Part shown: piece by piece, positions 1 through 8,250 of the stretch
Position numbering within the stretch: the first letter of the stretch is position 1
Layout of the letters: every line of letters begins with the position of its first letter
Source of the DNA: Natrialba asiatica DSM 12278
GTDB taxonomy: Archaea > Halobacteriota > Halobacteria > Halobacteriales > Natrialbaceae
Assembly (NCBI RefSeq): GCF_000337555.1
Contig: NZ_AOIO01000011.1
Location: 1 to 64,000 of the forward strand
Direction: 5' to 3'
DNA: 64,000 nucleotides
Translations under genes and position numbers: made by a program
The notes under the pieces: model-generated
The model's database searches: none
The model's input: only the letters and a program-made list of their open reading frames with translations
What the model was told of the DNA's origin: nothing

Positions 1-60
1 CTACGTATCGGTGAGTACTGGAGTGAGAGATCCTCTGGGAAACTCGATTCGCCGCCTCCA
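1..60 (+). rRNA. 5S rRNA, 3' end (partial)
   Basis: The first 60 bases match the 3' third of haloarchaeal 5S rRNA: GTACTGGAGTG, then CCTCTGGGAAA, then the closing helix strand CGCCGCCTCC. The 5' part lies outside the window, and the exact mature end (about 58-61) is inferred from the expected pairing strand. tRNA-Cys follows on the same strand, which is the usual 16S, tRNA-Ala, 23S, 5S, tRNA-Cys order of halophilic archaea. The window therefore starts at the tail of an rRNA operon. Confidence 0.9.
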
Positions 61-80
61 CTCATACTTCCACTCAATAG

Positions 81-106
81 CCCCACACAGCAGCGGCTGT
101 GTGGGG
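81..106 (+). terminator. Perfect hairpin between 5S rRNA and tRNA-Cys
   Basis: Two perfect 10-base arms (CCCCACACAG and CTGTGTGGGG) enclose a 6-base loop, and a T-rich stretch (ATTTTATATTTCT) follows. It could terminate the rRNA transcript, or act as a processing or pausing element before tRNA-Cys, which is often co-transcribed with the operon. The hairpin is certain; its role is inferred. Confidence 0.55.
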
Positions 107-197
107 CATTTTATATTTCTCCAATGCGAAGAATCTTCGATCCCTGCCTATCTCGTACCGCTATACTTAAACGAACGCAGTAATAACACTCATTCGC

Positions 198-273
198 GCC
201 AAGGTGGCAGAGTCCGGCCGAACGCAGCGGCCTGCAGAGCCGCCCACCGCCGGTTCAAATCCGGCCCTTGGCT
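198..273 (+). tRNA. tRNA-Cys (GCA)
   Basis: A full cloverleaf can be drawn. The acceptor arms are GCCAAGG (198-204) and CCTTGGC (266-272) with U as discriminator. The anticodon stem GCGGC/GCCGC encloses CTGCAGA with anticodon GCA, and the T-arm carries GGTTCAAATCC. The 3' CCA is not encoded. Its place just after 5S rRNA matches the tRNA-Cys of haloarchaeal rRNA operons. Confidence 0.95.
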
Positions 274-739
274 TCACTTCTTTCTCAAACTGAGCGAAAC
301 AACAGAGTGTAACCGATTCTGCAGTCGTGACTCTCGTTCCGGTATCTCCACGGTAGTTTCACGCAAATGGTCTAGCAGACATGGTCCAGTTCAGCACCGT
401 TTCAGCAGGTGTTCGGTCATCTAGTACCTGATAGCCGATAGTGAGTGTAGTACTGTCTGATCTGTCTGAGCCAGCGCACGCCGCTGGCTGGACTATCCCG
501 CCAGAACAAGTGAGGGTGATCAATCCGCCCGTCTCAAACACTTTTTAACGCAATTCCGGTTGCTATAGTCGAGCTGACCGCTCAATTCGTGGTGGGTGCG
601 ATCAGATATCTGCCGGCATCAACGAGGAACGCTGTTTCGTCGGTATCGTGTTTTTCGGTGAGTTGGTGCAAGAACGCCGCCCTCAGAATGCGAATGCACT
701 CTGATGAGCTGCACGAGAGCTGGGTCAATGATGGGACGA
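274..739. other. Gene-free interval after tRNA-Cys
   Basis: No convincing gene is seen in these 466 bases. Short open frames on both strands lack haloarchaeal codon bias and any recognisable motif. The interval separates the rRNA operon tail from the convergent SPW-type membrane protein gene. A T-rich stretch just after the tRNA (TTCTTTCTC) could end its transcript. Confidence 0.5.
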
Positions 740-1138
740 TTATTCTGATAATGCGAACATACCATAGAGTTGCATGCCAGCGAGGAGGACGACAGCGAGG
801 CCACCACCGACGTTGATGACGGTGACAAGCGTTCGTGTATTCTCAAGCACGAAGGGAGAGGCGATGACCCAGAGGCCGAGGAGAGCGAGGAGGAGTGTGA
901 GAGCGGTATTTGGTGATTGATAGGTGTCTGATAACAGCGCGTTGACGGAACCGAGGGTTGCAATAACTGCGCCGAGAAGGACGTTGTGGAGGTTGAGGAG
1001 TCCGGTAATGGTGACAACGATGGATGAGGCTAGAAGGAGAACGCCGACAACTGCGGTTGCACCGGCCGTTCGGACGACGATCGGGGCAACTGATTTCGCG
1101 GTTGGTGATGTAGGTGTCGCGGATTCCGAGCTGCCCAT
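740..1138 (-). CDS. SPW-repeat small membrane protein
   Basis: A protein of about 132 residues with four hydrophobic helices after a short Ser/Thr-rich cytoplasmic tail. Helix pairs of this type and the motif LWVIASPFVLE (the W-x3-SPF core) mark the SPW repeat family, a four-helix membrane protein of unknown function. I start at the second ATG (1138) because a TATA-like box at about 1161-1168 (CTCTATATG on the minus strand) lies 26 bases before it, the spacing of a leaderless haloarchaeal mRNA. An ATG nine bases upstream (1147) is possible. It faces the rRNA operon tail and has no obvious operon partner. Confidence 0.8.
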   Translation of the reverse strand: MGSSESATPTSPTAKSVAPIVVRTAGATAVVGVLLLASSIVVTITGLLNLHNVLLGAVIATLGSVNALLSDTYQSPNTALTLLLALLGLWVIASPFVLENTRTLVTVINVGGGLAVVLLAGMQLYGMFALSE

Positions 1139-1160
1139 AGACACCATTTCGTGACCGATT

Positions 1161-1170
1161 CATATAGAGC
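1161..1170 (-). promoter_or_regulatory. TATA box of the SPW protein gene
   Basis: GCTCTATATG on the minus strand, centred about 26 bases upstream of the ATG at 1138. This spacing fits TATA-directed transcription beginning at the start codon. Confidence 0.5.
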
Positions 1171-1362
1171 CACTGCAGGGATTGTAAACTGGTTAGTTAG
1201 CAACATCTCCTGGCGATTACGATTTGTTGGTGATAGAACGAGACTGGTACGACTATAACCGGGGTGAGGATTTCTGCTTTCTGTATTTGCGTGCGATCGC
1301 ACTATATTCAAAATATCGCTGGTTTCACTGCTCACGCCTGCAGCCGTGATCAGGGGAAGAAG

Positions 1363-1436
<74 letters not shown>

Positions 1437-1579
1437 CGTAGTTCTCACTATCGGCGAGTAGTGGTTAAACGTTTCTTTCTTCGCTGCCGACTGGCCGGGA
1501 GTAATAATATATAATTTGACATATTGTCTCTATAGAACTGTGTTCTGCGTTGTCAGTGTTCGATTCGGTACCTGCTAGT

Positions 1580-2281
1580 TCATTCGAAGTACTGTTCGAG
1601 TGCATCGGTCACGAGTTCACCTGGGGTGATATCGTCGAGGGAGGCGCGGCGGCGGAGGTCGCGATAGGTGTCAGGTGAGAGTGAGAGTTCGAGCTGACCG
1701 AGGTTGACGCCGTGGTTGGTCAGGGCTCGATTGACGGGGGTGCCGTCGTTGATCGTGCTGGCGACGGTGCGGATGTCGCGGACGGTGAGGTCGCCGTCGA
1801 TGGCGGCCCAGGCGAGGAGGAGACGGGCTTCGCCGCCGACGCGGGCGATGTGTTTGGCGGCGGTGGGAGCGATTTGGCCGAGGGCGACTTGTTTGCGGAC
1901 GGACCGGGGGAGGTCGTGGACGCGGGCCCACTTTCGGATGAACGAGACGGTGACGTCGGGGCCGGCGCGTTCGGCGGCGGCTTTGTAGGAGCCTTCGCCG
2001 CGGACGAGTGCGGCACACGCGGCGGCGCCGCGGAGCATGTAGAGGTGGTCGTCGTCGGTGGTGCCGGTTGCGAACTGCGAGACGGTGTCGGCGGCGGCGT
2101 CGAGGCTATCGGGATCGGTCGGATCGAACTGGACGGCTTTGCGGGCGCGTGTTCCAGTGACGGATTCGTCGCCACGGATGACGGGTGCGCCGACGGGTGA
2201 TTCGCGGTCGGTCGGAATTGGCCGCCCATCAGGATCGCGATTGCGACCGCGTGGATTTTCTTCGGGCCGGTTGTCGGTCAT
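1580..2281 (-). CDS. Haloarchaeal HTH protein, DUF7119-like
   Basis: A 233-residue cytoplasmic protein. The first 55 residues are polar and probably disordered. Residues about 80-165 resemble a helix-turn-helix of the ParB/KorB kind (FIRKWARVHDLPRSVRKQVA, then TAAKHIARV). The C-terminus (LELSLSPDTYRDLRRRASLD) looks like a ribbon-helix-helix strand-helix unit. It resembles a conserved haloarchaeal family I remember as DUF7119. A DNA-binding role is likely; the target is unknown. No ParA or partition genes are nearby, so a chromosome-partition role is not supported. A perfect palindrome lies about 180 bases upstream. Confidence 0.75.
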   Translation of the reverse strand: MTDNRPEENPRGRNRDPDGRPIPTDRESPVGAPVIRGDESVTGTRARKAVQFDPTDPDSLDAAADTVSQFATGTTDDDHLYMLRGAAACAALVRGEGSYKAAAERAGPDVTVSFIRKWARVHDLPRSVRKQVALGQIAPTAAKHIARVGGEARLLLAWAAIDGDLTVRDIRTVASTINDGTPVNRALTNHGVNLGQLELSLSPDTYRDLRRRASLDDITPGELVTDALEQYFE

Positions 2282-2462
2282 GGGTCTGCACTGGTCTATG
2301 GAATAGAGGGGGAAAAGTGTCGCTCCCTGTGAAGCGGTGGGAGAGTGCTAGAGTGGTGAGTACGTGTCTGTTGTTTGTCGTCTGTTGGCTATCGTCTGCC
2401 GTCCGTTATTTGTCGTGTGAGTGTCAACTGTGGGTAGGGAAGCAGGGAGGATATTATCATAA

Positions 2463-2485
2463 GCATTGTTATCTAATAACAATGC
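2463..2485. repeat. Perfect 10-bp inverted repeat, 3-base spacer
   Basis: GCATTGTTAT and ATAACAATGC flank the spacer CTA, inside an AT-rich patch within otherwise GC-rich DNA. It lies between the end of the small gene at 2571 and the start of the HTH gene at 2281. It could be an operator for the HTH protein or a hairpin after the small gene. No clean T-run adjoins it on the minus strand. Confidence 0.6.
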
Positions 2486-2570
2486 GGGGCGTTTCACAGC
2501 AGGTAGAGAAGACGGATCGAGGTTTACAGGGTCGTGGTAACGCAGGGACGAGTTCAGGTCTGGAGTTTCG

Positions 2571-2738
2571 TTACTCCTCGTCGTCGCGCTGCTCGGCGAG
2601 GTGTTCCCAGATTTCGGTACAGCCAGCACCTTCTTCGACGTCGTCGAGGTGAGCGTCATCGCGTTCTCGGTCCTGGTCTGGTGTATCCGAGTCCGGATTG
2701 TGGCTGGGTCGTTGGCTTTGTTCAGCCGTGTCAGTCAT
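2571..2738 (-). CDS. Small acidic haloarchaeal protein (55 aa)
   Basis: A 55-residue frame from ATG at 2738 to TAA at 2571. The N-terminal half is polar and rich in Asp, Gln and Arg. The C-terminal part, DDVEEGAGCTEIWEHLAEQR, has a single Cys in a Gly-Cys-Thr-Glu-Ile-Trp motif that I recognise from short haloarchaeal conserved proteins. Codon use shows the expected G/C at third positions. Function is unknown. The gene stands alone, facing away from the gene at 2962. Confidence 0.7.
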   Translation of the reverse strand: MTDTAEQSQRPSHNPDSDTPDQDRERDDAHLDDVEEGAGCTEIWEHLAEQRDDEE

Positions 2739-2961
2739 GACTGGTCATTTGGTTGGAAAGCGCATAAGTGACGCCTCGTGTGCAATGGATACCTGTACTC
2801 GGTTATAGCGGAGATGGTTGCCGTCATCTCGGTTCGGGAGAGTGGCGTGGAGGTCGCCGTCGTCGGTCGGTTCGGTCGATCTAGCGTGTCATCGGCGAGG
2901 CAAAACGTTGCAGCCATCGACGGACAGAGGTGGGTCCAGCACGGAGTATCCATAGATACCG

Positions 2962-3312
2962 ATGGCGATTGCACTGCGAACGCTCGACGATGGGGCTTGG
3001 ATCAGCGTCAACGACTCCCGTGAGGTCGGTGTGAGCGATATCTGGGCCCTTCCGACGCGCGAGTTCTGTTCGTGTGAGACGCCACACGTTCTTCTCGAAG
3101 CGTATTCCGCCGTTCACGTTTCGGATCATCGAGTACTCGCGGACGCGGTGGGGATGTGTATCGAGTGTGGGACGCGGGACAGTATCGATTCGTTGCCGGT
3201 TGGTCGAATCGTTGACGGCGAGTTCAAGCCGTACGAGCCGGCGGGTGTCCAGTCGACGATTCCGGATGCTGTGGATGGGGCGGCCCGTTCGAGTTTCGAG
3301 CCGGTGGAGTAA
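2962..3312 (+). CDS. Hypothetical protein with two Cys pairs
   Basis: A 116-residue frame; an in-frame TAG at 2953-2955 fixes the start near the ATG at 2962. Codon use is haloarchaeal and the antisense frames are Arg-rich shadows. Two cysteine pairs (EFCSCET near residue 38 and MCIECGTRD near residue 68), 28 residues apart, suggest a zinc-ribbon-like metal site. I do not recognise the family. It lies 168 bases upstream of the siroheme reductase on the same strand, but that gene has its own TATA box, so a functional link is not shown. Confidence 0.55.
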   Translation: MAIALRTLDDGAWISVNDSREVGVSDIWALPTREFCSCETPHVLLEAYSAVHVSDHRVLADAVGMCIECGTRDSIDSLPVGRIVDGEFKPYEPAGVQSTIPDAVDGAARSSFEPVE

Positions 3313-3448
3313 TTCGACTGCTGTCCTCGGGCGGGAGGCGAACACCGGGTTGTTGCGGTCGGTGTGGATGGACCGAATCGAGCCAGTATGTGGTGGCAAA
3401 AACCTCCGCAACTGGCTAGAGGCGGCCGGGTCTGACGCGACACACGGG

Positions 3449-3457
3449 CGTATAAGA
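3449..3457 (+). promoter_or_regulatory. TATA box of the siroheme reductase gene
   Basis: CGTATAAGA is centred 28 bases before the ATG at 3481. The spacing points to a leaderless transcript starting at or next to the start codon. Confidence 0.55.
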
Positions 3458-3480
3458 CTCGTGGTCTATATACTGAGCAA

Positions 3481-5256
3481 ATGCCTACTGATGTCGAAGA
3501 GTGGAAGGACGAGGTCTACGGCACGGACATCCGAGACCACATCGAGCGATTCGCCGAGGACGGCTGGGAGTCGATCCCGGAAGACGAGCGTGACGCCTGG
3601 TTCGAGCGCTTCAAGTGGTACGGACTGTACCACCAGCGCGCCGGCCAGGAGTCGTACTTCATGATGCGGATCGGGCCGCCAAGCGGCGTGCTCGAGCCGG
3701 GTCAGTTCCGCCGGATCGTCGAGATCGCGGACGAGTACGCTCGCGGTCCGGTCGCGAATCCCGAGTTCGGTAACGGTTGGCTCGACGTGACGACGCGACA
3801 GGCCGTCCAGCTGCACTGGATCCGGATCGAGGACGTGCCCGACATCTTCGACGAACTCGAGGACGCTGGACTGTCGACGGTTCAGGCGTGCGGTGACTCC
3901 TGGCGGAACATCGTCGGCTGTCCGGTCGCCGGAAAGGACAAACACGAGCACGTCGATGCCAACGAGCTGGCCTACGAACTGCACGATACGTTCAAGCAGA
4001 ACGAAGCGCACTCGAACCTGCCCCGCAAGTGGAAGGTTTCCGTGACCGGCTGTGACGAGGGCTGCGGGCAGGGCGACATCAACGACCTAGCGTTCGAGCC
4101 CGCCGAGAAGGAGATGGACGGCGAGACGGTGACGGGCTACAACGTCCGCGTCGGCGGCGGATTGGCGCGTAACGAACCCCGCTTTGCGAAGAATATCGAC
4201 GTTTTCGCAACGCCAGAGCAGGCGGTCGAGGTCGCGGGTGGCCTCTCCAAACTCTTCCGGGATCACGGCGACCGCGATAACCGCTACAACGCTCGCATCA
4301 AGTTCCTCGTCGACGAGTGGGGTCCCGAGAAGGTTCGGGAGACGCTTCAGGACGAGTACATCGACTTCGAACTCGAGACGGCGGGCGAGGACCTTCGGCA
4401 CTCTTACAGCTACAACGCCGGCGATGCGGACGGCAAGCACGACCACGTCGGCGTCCACGAACAGGTCGACGGCAACAACTACATCGGCCTGAACGTCCTC
4501 GTCGGGCGACTCGGCATCGACGACGCCTACGAAATCGCCGACGCCGCCGAGGAGCATGCCTCCGGCGAGGTCCGGCTGACGCAGCGCCAGAACATCATCC
4601 TGACGGACGTGCCGGACGGGGAGGTCGACGCCTTGCTCGATAACGAGGTTTTCGACGAGTACAGCCCCGATCCGCACCCGTTCCGGCGGGGATCGATCGC
4701 CTGTACCGGCACCGAGTTCTGTTCGCTTTCGATCGTCGAGACGAAGAACCGGCAGGTTCGGTTCTCGCGCTGGCTGGTCGAGAACGTCGACCTGCCGGCG
4801 GGCGTCGAGGACTTCCACATCCACCTCTCGGGCTGTACCGCTTCCTGTGCACAGCCACAGATAGCCGATGTCTCCCTACGCGGGATGAAGACCCGCAAGG
4901 ACGGCGAACCCGTCGAGGCGCTCGACATCGGCCTCGGCGGCGGACTCGGCGAGAACCCGCGGTTTGCCTCCTGGGTTGCAGACCGCGTCCCGGCCGACGA
5001 AGTGCCGGGTGCAATCGAAAACCTGCTCGAAAACTTCGCCGACCGCCGAACGGACGGCGAGAGCTTCCGCGAGTTCGTCGCCGACCGCGACGACGAGGAG
5101 TTAGCCGACCTCGTCGAGCCCGAGGAGACGAGCTACGAGGATCCGTACATGCACAACACCAAGCAGACCTGGTATCCGTACGCGGAGGATGACGGGCTGG
5201 ACGAAGGGCCTGCGCCCGCGCGGGCGGACGGGACGCCGATTCCGTCGGACGACTAA
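3481..5256 (+). CDS. Ferredoxin-dependent sulfite/nitrite reductase
   Basis: A 591-residue siroheme/4Fe-4S reductase for the six-electron reduction of sulfite to sulfide or nitrite to ammonia. The two-fold repeated architecture is visible: ferrodoxin-like and siroheme half-domains at about 50-270 and 320-540. The cluster ligands are C408-x5-C414 and C452-x3-C456 (CTGTEFC, GCTASC). The signature TRQAVQLHW is present. The N-terminal half has QACGDSWRN with C137, a position recalling the Tyr-Cys cross-linked cysteine of mycobacterial NirA, which acts on sulfite. No nitrate reductase, nitrate transporter or other sulfur-assimilation gene is adjacent, so the substrate is undecided; I lean to sulfite. 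Extra cysteines C147, C191 and C195 are unusual. Confidence 0.92.
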   Translation: MPTDVEEWKDEVYGTDIRDHIERFAEDGWESIPEDERDAWFERFKWYGLYHQRAGQESYFMMRIGPPSGVLEPGQFRRIVEIADEYARGPVANPEFGNGWLDVTTRQAVQLHWIRIEDVPDIFDELEDAGLSTVQACGDSWRNIVGCPVAGKDKHEHVDANELAYELHDTFKQNEAHSNLPRKWKVSVTGCDEGCGQGDINDLAFEPAEKEMDGETVTGYNVRVGGGLARNEPRFAKNIDVFATPEQAVEVAGGLSKLFRDHGDRDNRYNARIKFLVDEWGPEKVRETLQDEYIDFELETAGEDLRHSYSYNAGDADGKHDHVGVHEQVDGNNYIGLNVLVGRLGIDDAYEIADAAEEHASGEVRLTQRQNIILTDVPDGEVDALLDNEVFDEYSPDPHPFRRGSIACTGTEFCSLSIVETKNRQVRFSRWLVENVDLPAGVEDFHIHLSGCTASCAQPQIADVSLRGMKTRKDGEPVEALDIGLGGGLGENPRFASWVADRVPADEVPGAIENLLENFADRRTDGESFREFVADRDDEELADLVEPEETSYEDPYMHNTKQTWYPYAEDDGLDEGPAPARADGTPIPSDD

Positions 5257-5567
5257 CCCGCTAACTCCCCCGTCTTCGATATCAGTAGCCGCGGCGGGTA
5301 TCTACGGCCCGTCGATCGCCACGATCCGTTCTTGACGCCGGCATCGAACAACTGTGCGTACCCGGTCGGCAACTGCGTTCGAACGGTTCCGAGTTCGCGC
5401 TGTGCCGTCGTGCTCTCGATCGCGGTGAACACCGCGCGGCTCGCACCCGTCACGTCACTGTTCTCGATAGCCGCTCGCGTCACGAGCCACTCGTGGAACT
5501 CCCTGATCGAACGCGAGACCGGCCATCCGTTGGAAGTCCCTAAGTAGCCATACCCCGAGTCCCTAGC
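5253..5567 (-). pseudogene. DUF2267-like remnant
   Basis: The minus strand carries a frame reading FHEWLVTRAAIENSDVTGAS, followed by RAVFTAIESTTAQRELGTVR and TQLPTGYAQLF. This resembles one helical repeat of DUF2267 proteins. No good start remains: the only nearby ATG (5570) overlaps the start of the next plus-strand gene. Downstream of the repeat the frame runs into non-conserved Arg/Ser-rich sequence and ends on top of the reductase stop codon. I read it as a decayed gene; an intact divergent small protein is less likely. Confidence 0.45.
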
Positions 5568-5568
5568 C

Positions 5569-5850
5569 ATGTCCGACCGACTGATGCGAGTCAACGCGTA
5601 CACGACGCTCGACTACGTCGACGCCACGGCGACAGGCCACGAGTTCGAGTTCGATTCCGTCGCCGTCGCCAACGCCACGACGGACCGCGAGGAGCCGGAC
5701 TGCGTGCGCTTCCAGGTCGAACTCGACAACGCGACCGACCAACATTTCCCCAAGCACATGACCGAACTCGAATTGACGCCGGATCAGGCCCGCGAGCTCG
5801 CGAGTGAACTCGAGAAGTACGCAGATCGGGTCGAGGACGCCGCGGAGTAG
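5569..5850 (+). CDS. DUF6360-like haloarchaeal protein
   Basis: A 93-residue acidic protein, MSDRLMRVNAYTTLDYVDA at the N-terminus, then a strand-rich core and a final helix with LTPDQARELASELEKYADR. This pattern is typical of a widespread small haloarchaeal family I remember as DUF6360. There are no cysteines or membrane segments. Function is unknown. It is followed after 83 bases by the DUF892 gene on the same strand. Confidence 0.8.
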   Translation: MSDRLMRVNAYTTLDYVDATATGHEFEFDSVAVANATTDREEPDCVRFQVELDNATDQHFPKHMTELELTPDQARELASELEKYADRVEDAAE

Positions 5851-5933
5851 CCGCTTACCGGGCTCGCCGTGCGCCTGCGACGGCAGGCGTCTCGCTTTTT
5901 CACTCGCCCGGCAAAGCCTCGTGTGATCGTCCC

Positions 5934-6428
5934 ATGAGCGTCGACACTATCCAAGATCTGTTCGAGCACGGCCTCGAAGACATCTACCACGCGGAACACG
6001 AACTCCTCGACGCGCTCGATGAACTCGAGTCGAACACCGAACGCGAGGAGATCGCGGAGGCGTTTGCGGAACACCGCGAGGAGACCCAGGGGCATATCGA
6101 CCGGCTCGAAGCGGTCTTCGACATGTTCGGCGAACCGCCGGAGAAAGAAGAGTGTGAAGGCATTGAGGGGCTGATCGAGGAGTACGAAGAGTTCGCGTCG
6201 ATGAATCCGTCCCAGGAGGTACTGGATTATCACAACATGGCGGCAGCGGAGAAGACGGAGCACTACGAGATTGCGGCCTACGGCAATTTGATCCCGCTTG
6301 CGGATCAGATCGGGATGGGCGAGGCAGCGGATCTTCTCGAGGAGAACCTTCGGGAGGAACAGAGTGCACTCGACGAATTGAAGGAGTTGACCGAGACGTA
6401 CGAGATGGATGCGATTCCAGCCGAGTAA
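5934..6428 (+). CDS. DUF892 / YciF-type four-helix ferritin-like protein
   Basis: A 164-residue, all-helical protein matching the DUF892 (YciE/YciF) family in length. Glu/His residues spaced as in ferritin-like di-metal sites are visible: HGLEDIYHAEHELLDAL near the N-terminus, AFAEHREETQGHIDRLE, and AAAEKTEHYEIAAYG in the third helix. Homologues are linked to stress responses and may bind iron; the enzymatic activity is not established. The small acidic gene at 6434 begins five bases after its stop, so the two are probably co-transcribed. Confidence 0.88.
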   Translation: MSVDTIQDLFEHGLEDIYHAEHELLDALDELESNTEREEIAEAFAEHREETQGHIDRLEAVFDMFGEPPEKEECEGIEGLIEEYEEFASMNPSQEVLDYHNMAAAEKTEHYEIAAYGNLIPLADQIGMGEAADLLEENLREEQSALDELKELTETYEMDAIPAE

Positions 6429-6433
6429 TCGTC

Positions 6434-6616
6434 GTGACTGACGAGACGAACGCGTCCGACGAACCTAACGAAGGGGACAAGTCCGAACACGCTGCCGATG
6501 GTTCGGACGCTCAATACGGCGGGACGGAAGACGCGGAACCGACGACGATGGTTGACGAAGAAGGCGAGGATGAAGACGGCGGTAGTCGTGAAGACGATGC
6601 CGACGACGTAGACTGA
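6434..6616 (+). CDS. Small, highly acidic protein (60 aa)
   Basis: A 60-residue frame with a GTG start five bases after the DUF892 stop. Almost the whole chain is Asp, Glu, Ser, Gly and Thr, with no hydrophobic core, so it is likely disordered. The tight spacing to the upstream gene and haloarchaeal codon bias support translation. No family is recognised, and the composition alone would also fit a spurious frame. Confidence 0.5.
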   Translation: MTDETNASDEPNEGDKSEHAADGSDAQYGGTEDAEPTTMVDEEGEDEDGGSREDDADDVD

Positions 6617-6789
6617 CGAAGGACCACCTCGTCGGTCTCCGCTCGGACAATCCACGCGTACAAATTCGGTTTCTCAGTTTGTTACCTTGGTCGCTCGCGC
6701 GGAGAGACGCGTCAATATCACTGTCAGTATCTTCGCTCATAACATACTTATACGACGCTCGGAATCCTTGACACAGATGGTGGTAGATA

Positions 6790-8250
6790 ATGTCAGACAC
6801 GTCTCCGAAAACGGCTCGTGACGAGTGGGGTACCCGATTCGGGTTCCTGATGGCGATGATCGGCGGCATGGTTGGTGCAGGGAACATTTGGCGGTTCCCC
6901 TACGTGATGGGGGATAACGGAGGTGGTGCGTTCGTATTGGCGTTCCTCACTCTCCTGTTTCTACTCGCAGTCCCCGGGTTGATGGCCGAGGTTGCGCTCG
7001 GGCGATATACGAACAAGGGCGTCATCGGCGCATTTCGTGACGTCGTCGGGCGAGGCGGAATGGTCGGATTCGGCGTCGTCGTCTTGCTCGTCAACATCGC
7101 CCTGATGTCGTACTACTCGCCGTTGATCGGCTGGACGCTGTACTACGCCGTTCATTCCCTGCTGTTTACCTTTACGGCACCCGGGTTTGAGGCGCAGGCG
7201 TTTATGGACAGCTTCTTCGCGAACCCGGCGCTGATGATCGCCCTTCACACGGTCGTGATGGGATCGATCGCGGCCATTCTCGCGCTCGGTATCCGACGCG
7301 GCGTCGAGCGGATCGTCGTCTACGCGGTGCCGGCACTCGTGATCTCGCTCGTCATTATGGCGATTCGCGGGCTCACGTTGCCGGGGGCCAGCGAGGGGAT
7401 CGCGTTCACGTTCGGCGTGCAGTGGGAGTACCTGGTCGCGAGTGAGACCTGGATCGCCGCGCTCGGACAGGCGTTGTTCTCGACCGGACTCGGGTGGGGT
7501 ATCGCCCTGACCGTCGGCAGTTATCTCCGGGAGTACGACGACGTTCCACTCGGTGGCGGGGTCTTTACGGCGATCGGCGAGTCGAGCATCGCCATCCTCG
7601 CGACGCTCGCCATCTTCCCCGTCGTCTTCGCCGTCGGCGTCGAGCCCGATGCCGGAACGGGTCTCGCGTTCGTCTCTCTGGTGCAGGTCTTCCCGGAGAT
7701 TCCACTCGGTGGGTTAGTCGCGATCCTCTTCTTTGCCGGGTTCTTCCTCGCGACGTTCACCTCCGGTCTGCTCATCACCGAAGTTAGCGTGACGACCGTC
7801 AGCGAGGAAACCCGACTCAGCCGAACGCAGACCGTCCTCGCCGTCTGTGGCGGCATCTGGCTTCTCGGACTCCCGAGCGCCTACTCCACCGAAGTCCTCG
7901 ACTTCCTCGATTTCGTCTTCGGAAACTGGGGGCTTCCCCTCGCAACGCTCGCCATTATCGGCGTCATCGGCTGGGTTCTCGGTCCCGAGCGACTCCGCGT
8001 GCTTACGGTCAACCGCAACGCTGGTATCCACATCGGCACGTGGTGGAATCCCCTCATCAAGTACGTCATCCCCACCGTCATGCTGTTCATCATGGCGTAC
8101 TTCGCCTGGGAGAACTTCCGCGAACCGGAGATGATCGCCGGGATGCTCGTTCTCGTGCTCTTCCCGCTCATCGGCTACGCGATCATGTCCCTCGTCGAGG
8201 GTCGCCGCGACACAACTGATACCGCCGGTGTCACCGGAGGTGACGACTAA
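6790..8250 (+). CDS. Sodium-dependent transporter, NSS family
   Basis: A 486-residue membrane protein of the neurotransmitter:sodium symporter (LeuT-fold) family with about 12 hydrophobic helices. TM1 carries the family hallmark GGMVGAGNIWRFPYVMGDNG, whose unwound GNIWRFP segment binds Na+ and substrate. TM6 includes ALFSTGLGWGIALTVGSYL. Prokaryotic members take up amino acids such as Met, Ala or Trp. The next gene overlaps the stop codon (TAATG) and encodes a one-helix protein, as in methionine/alanine transporters with a MetS-type small subunit. Amino-acid uptake is a family inference; the substrate cannot be read. Confidence 0.93.
   Translation: MSDTSPKTARDEWGTRFGFLMAMIGGMVGAGNIWRFPYVMGDNGGGAFVLAFLTLLFLLAVPGLMAEVALGRYTNKGVIGAFRDVVGRGGMVGFGVVVLLVNIALMSYYSPLIGWTLYYAVHSLLFTFTAPGFEAQAFMDSFFANPALMIALHTVVMGSIAAILALGIRRGVERIVVYAVPALVISLVIMAIRGLTLPGASEGIAFTFGVQWEYLVASETWIAALGQALFSTGLGWGIALTVGSYLREYDDVPLGGGVFTAIGESSIAILATLAIFPVVFAVGVEPDAGTGLAFVSLVQVFPEIPLGGLVAILFFAGFFLATFTSGLLITEVSVTTVSEETRLSRTQTVLAVCGGIWLLGLPSAYSTEVLDFLDFVFGNWGLPLATLAIIGVIGWVLGPERLRVLTVNRNAGIHIGTWWNPLIKYVIPTVMLFIMAYFAWENFREPEMIAGMLVLVLFPLIGYAIMSLVEGRRDTTDTAGVTGGDD

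Noticed and set aside
359-541. Minus-strand 60-codon frame after tRNA-Cys
   Set aside because: No motif or codon bias; the length is expected by chance in GC-rich sequence.
1580-2281. ParB partition protein
   Set aside because: Only the helix-turn-helix resembles ParB; the nuclease/CTPase domain and ParA partner are absent.
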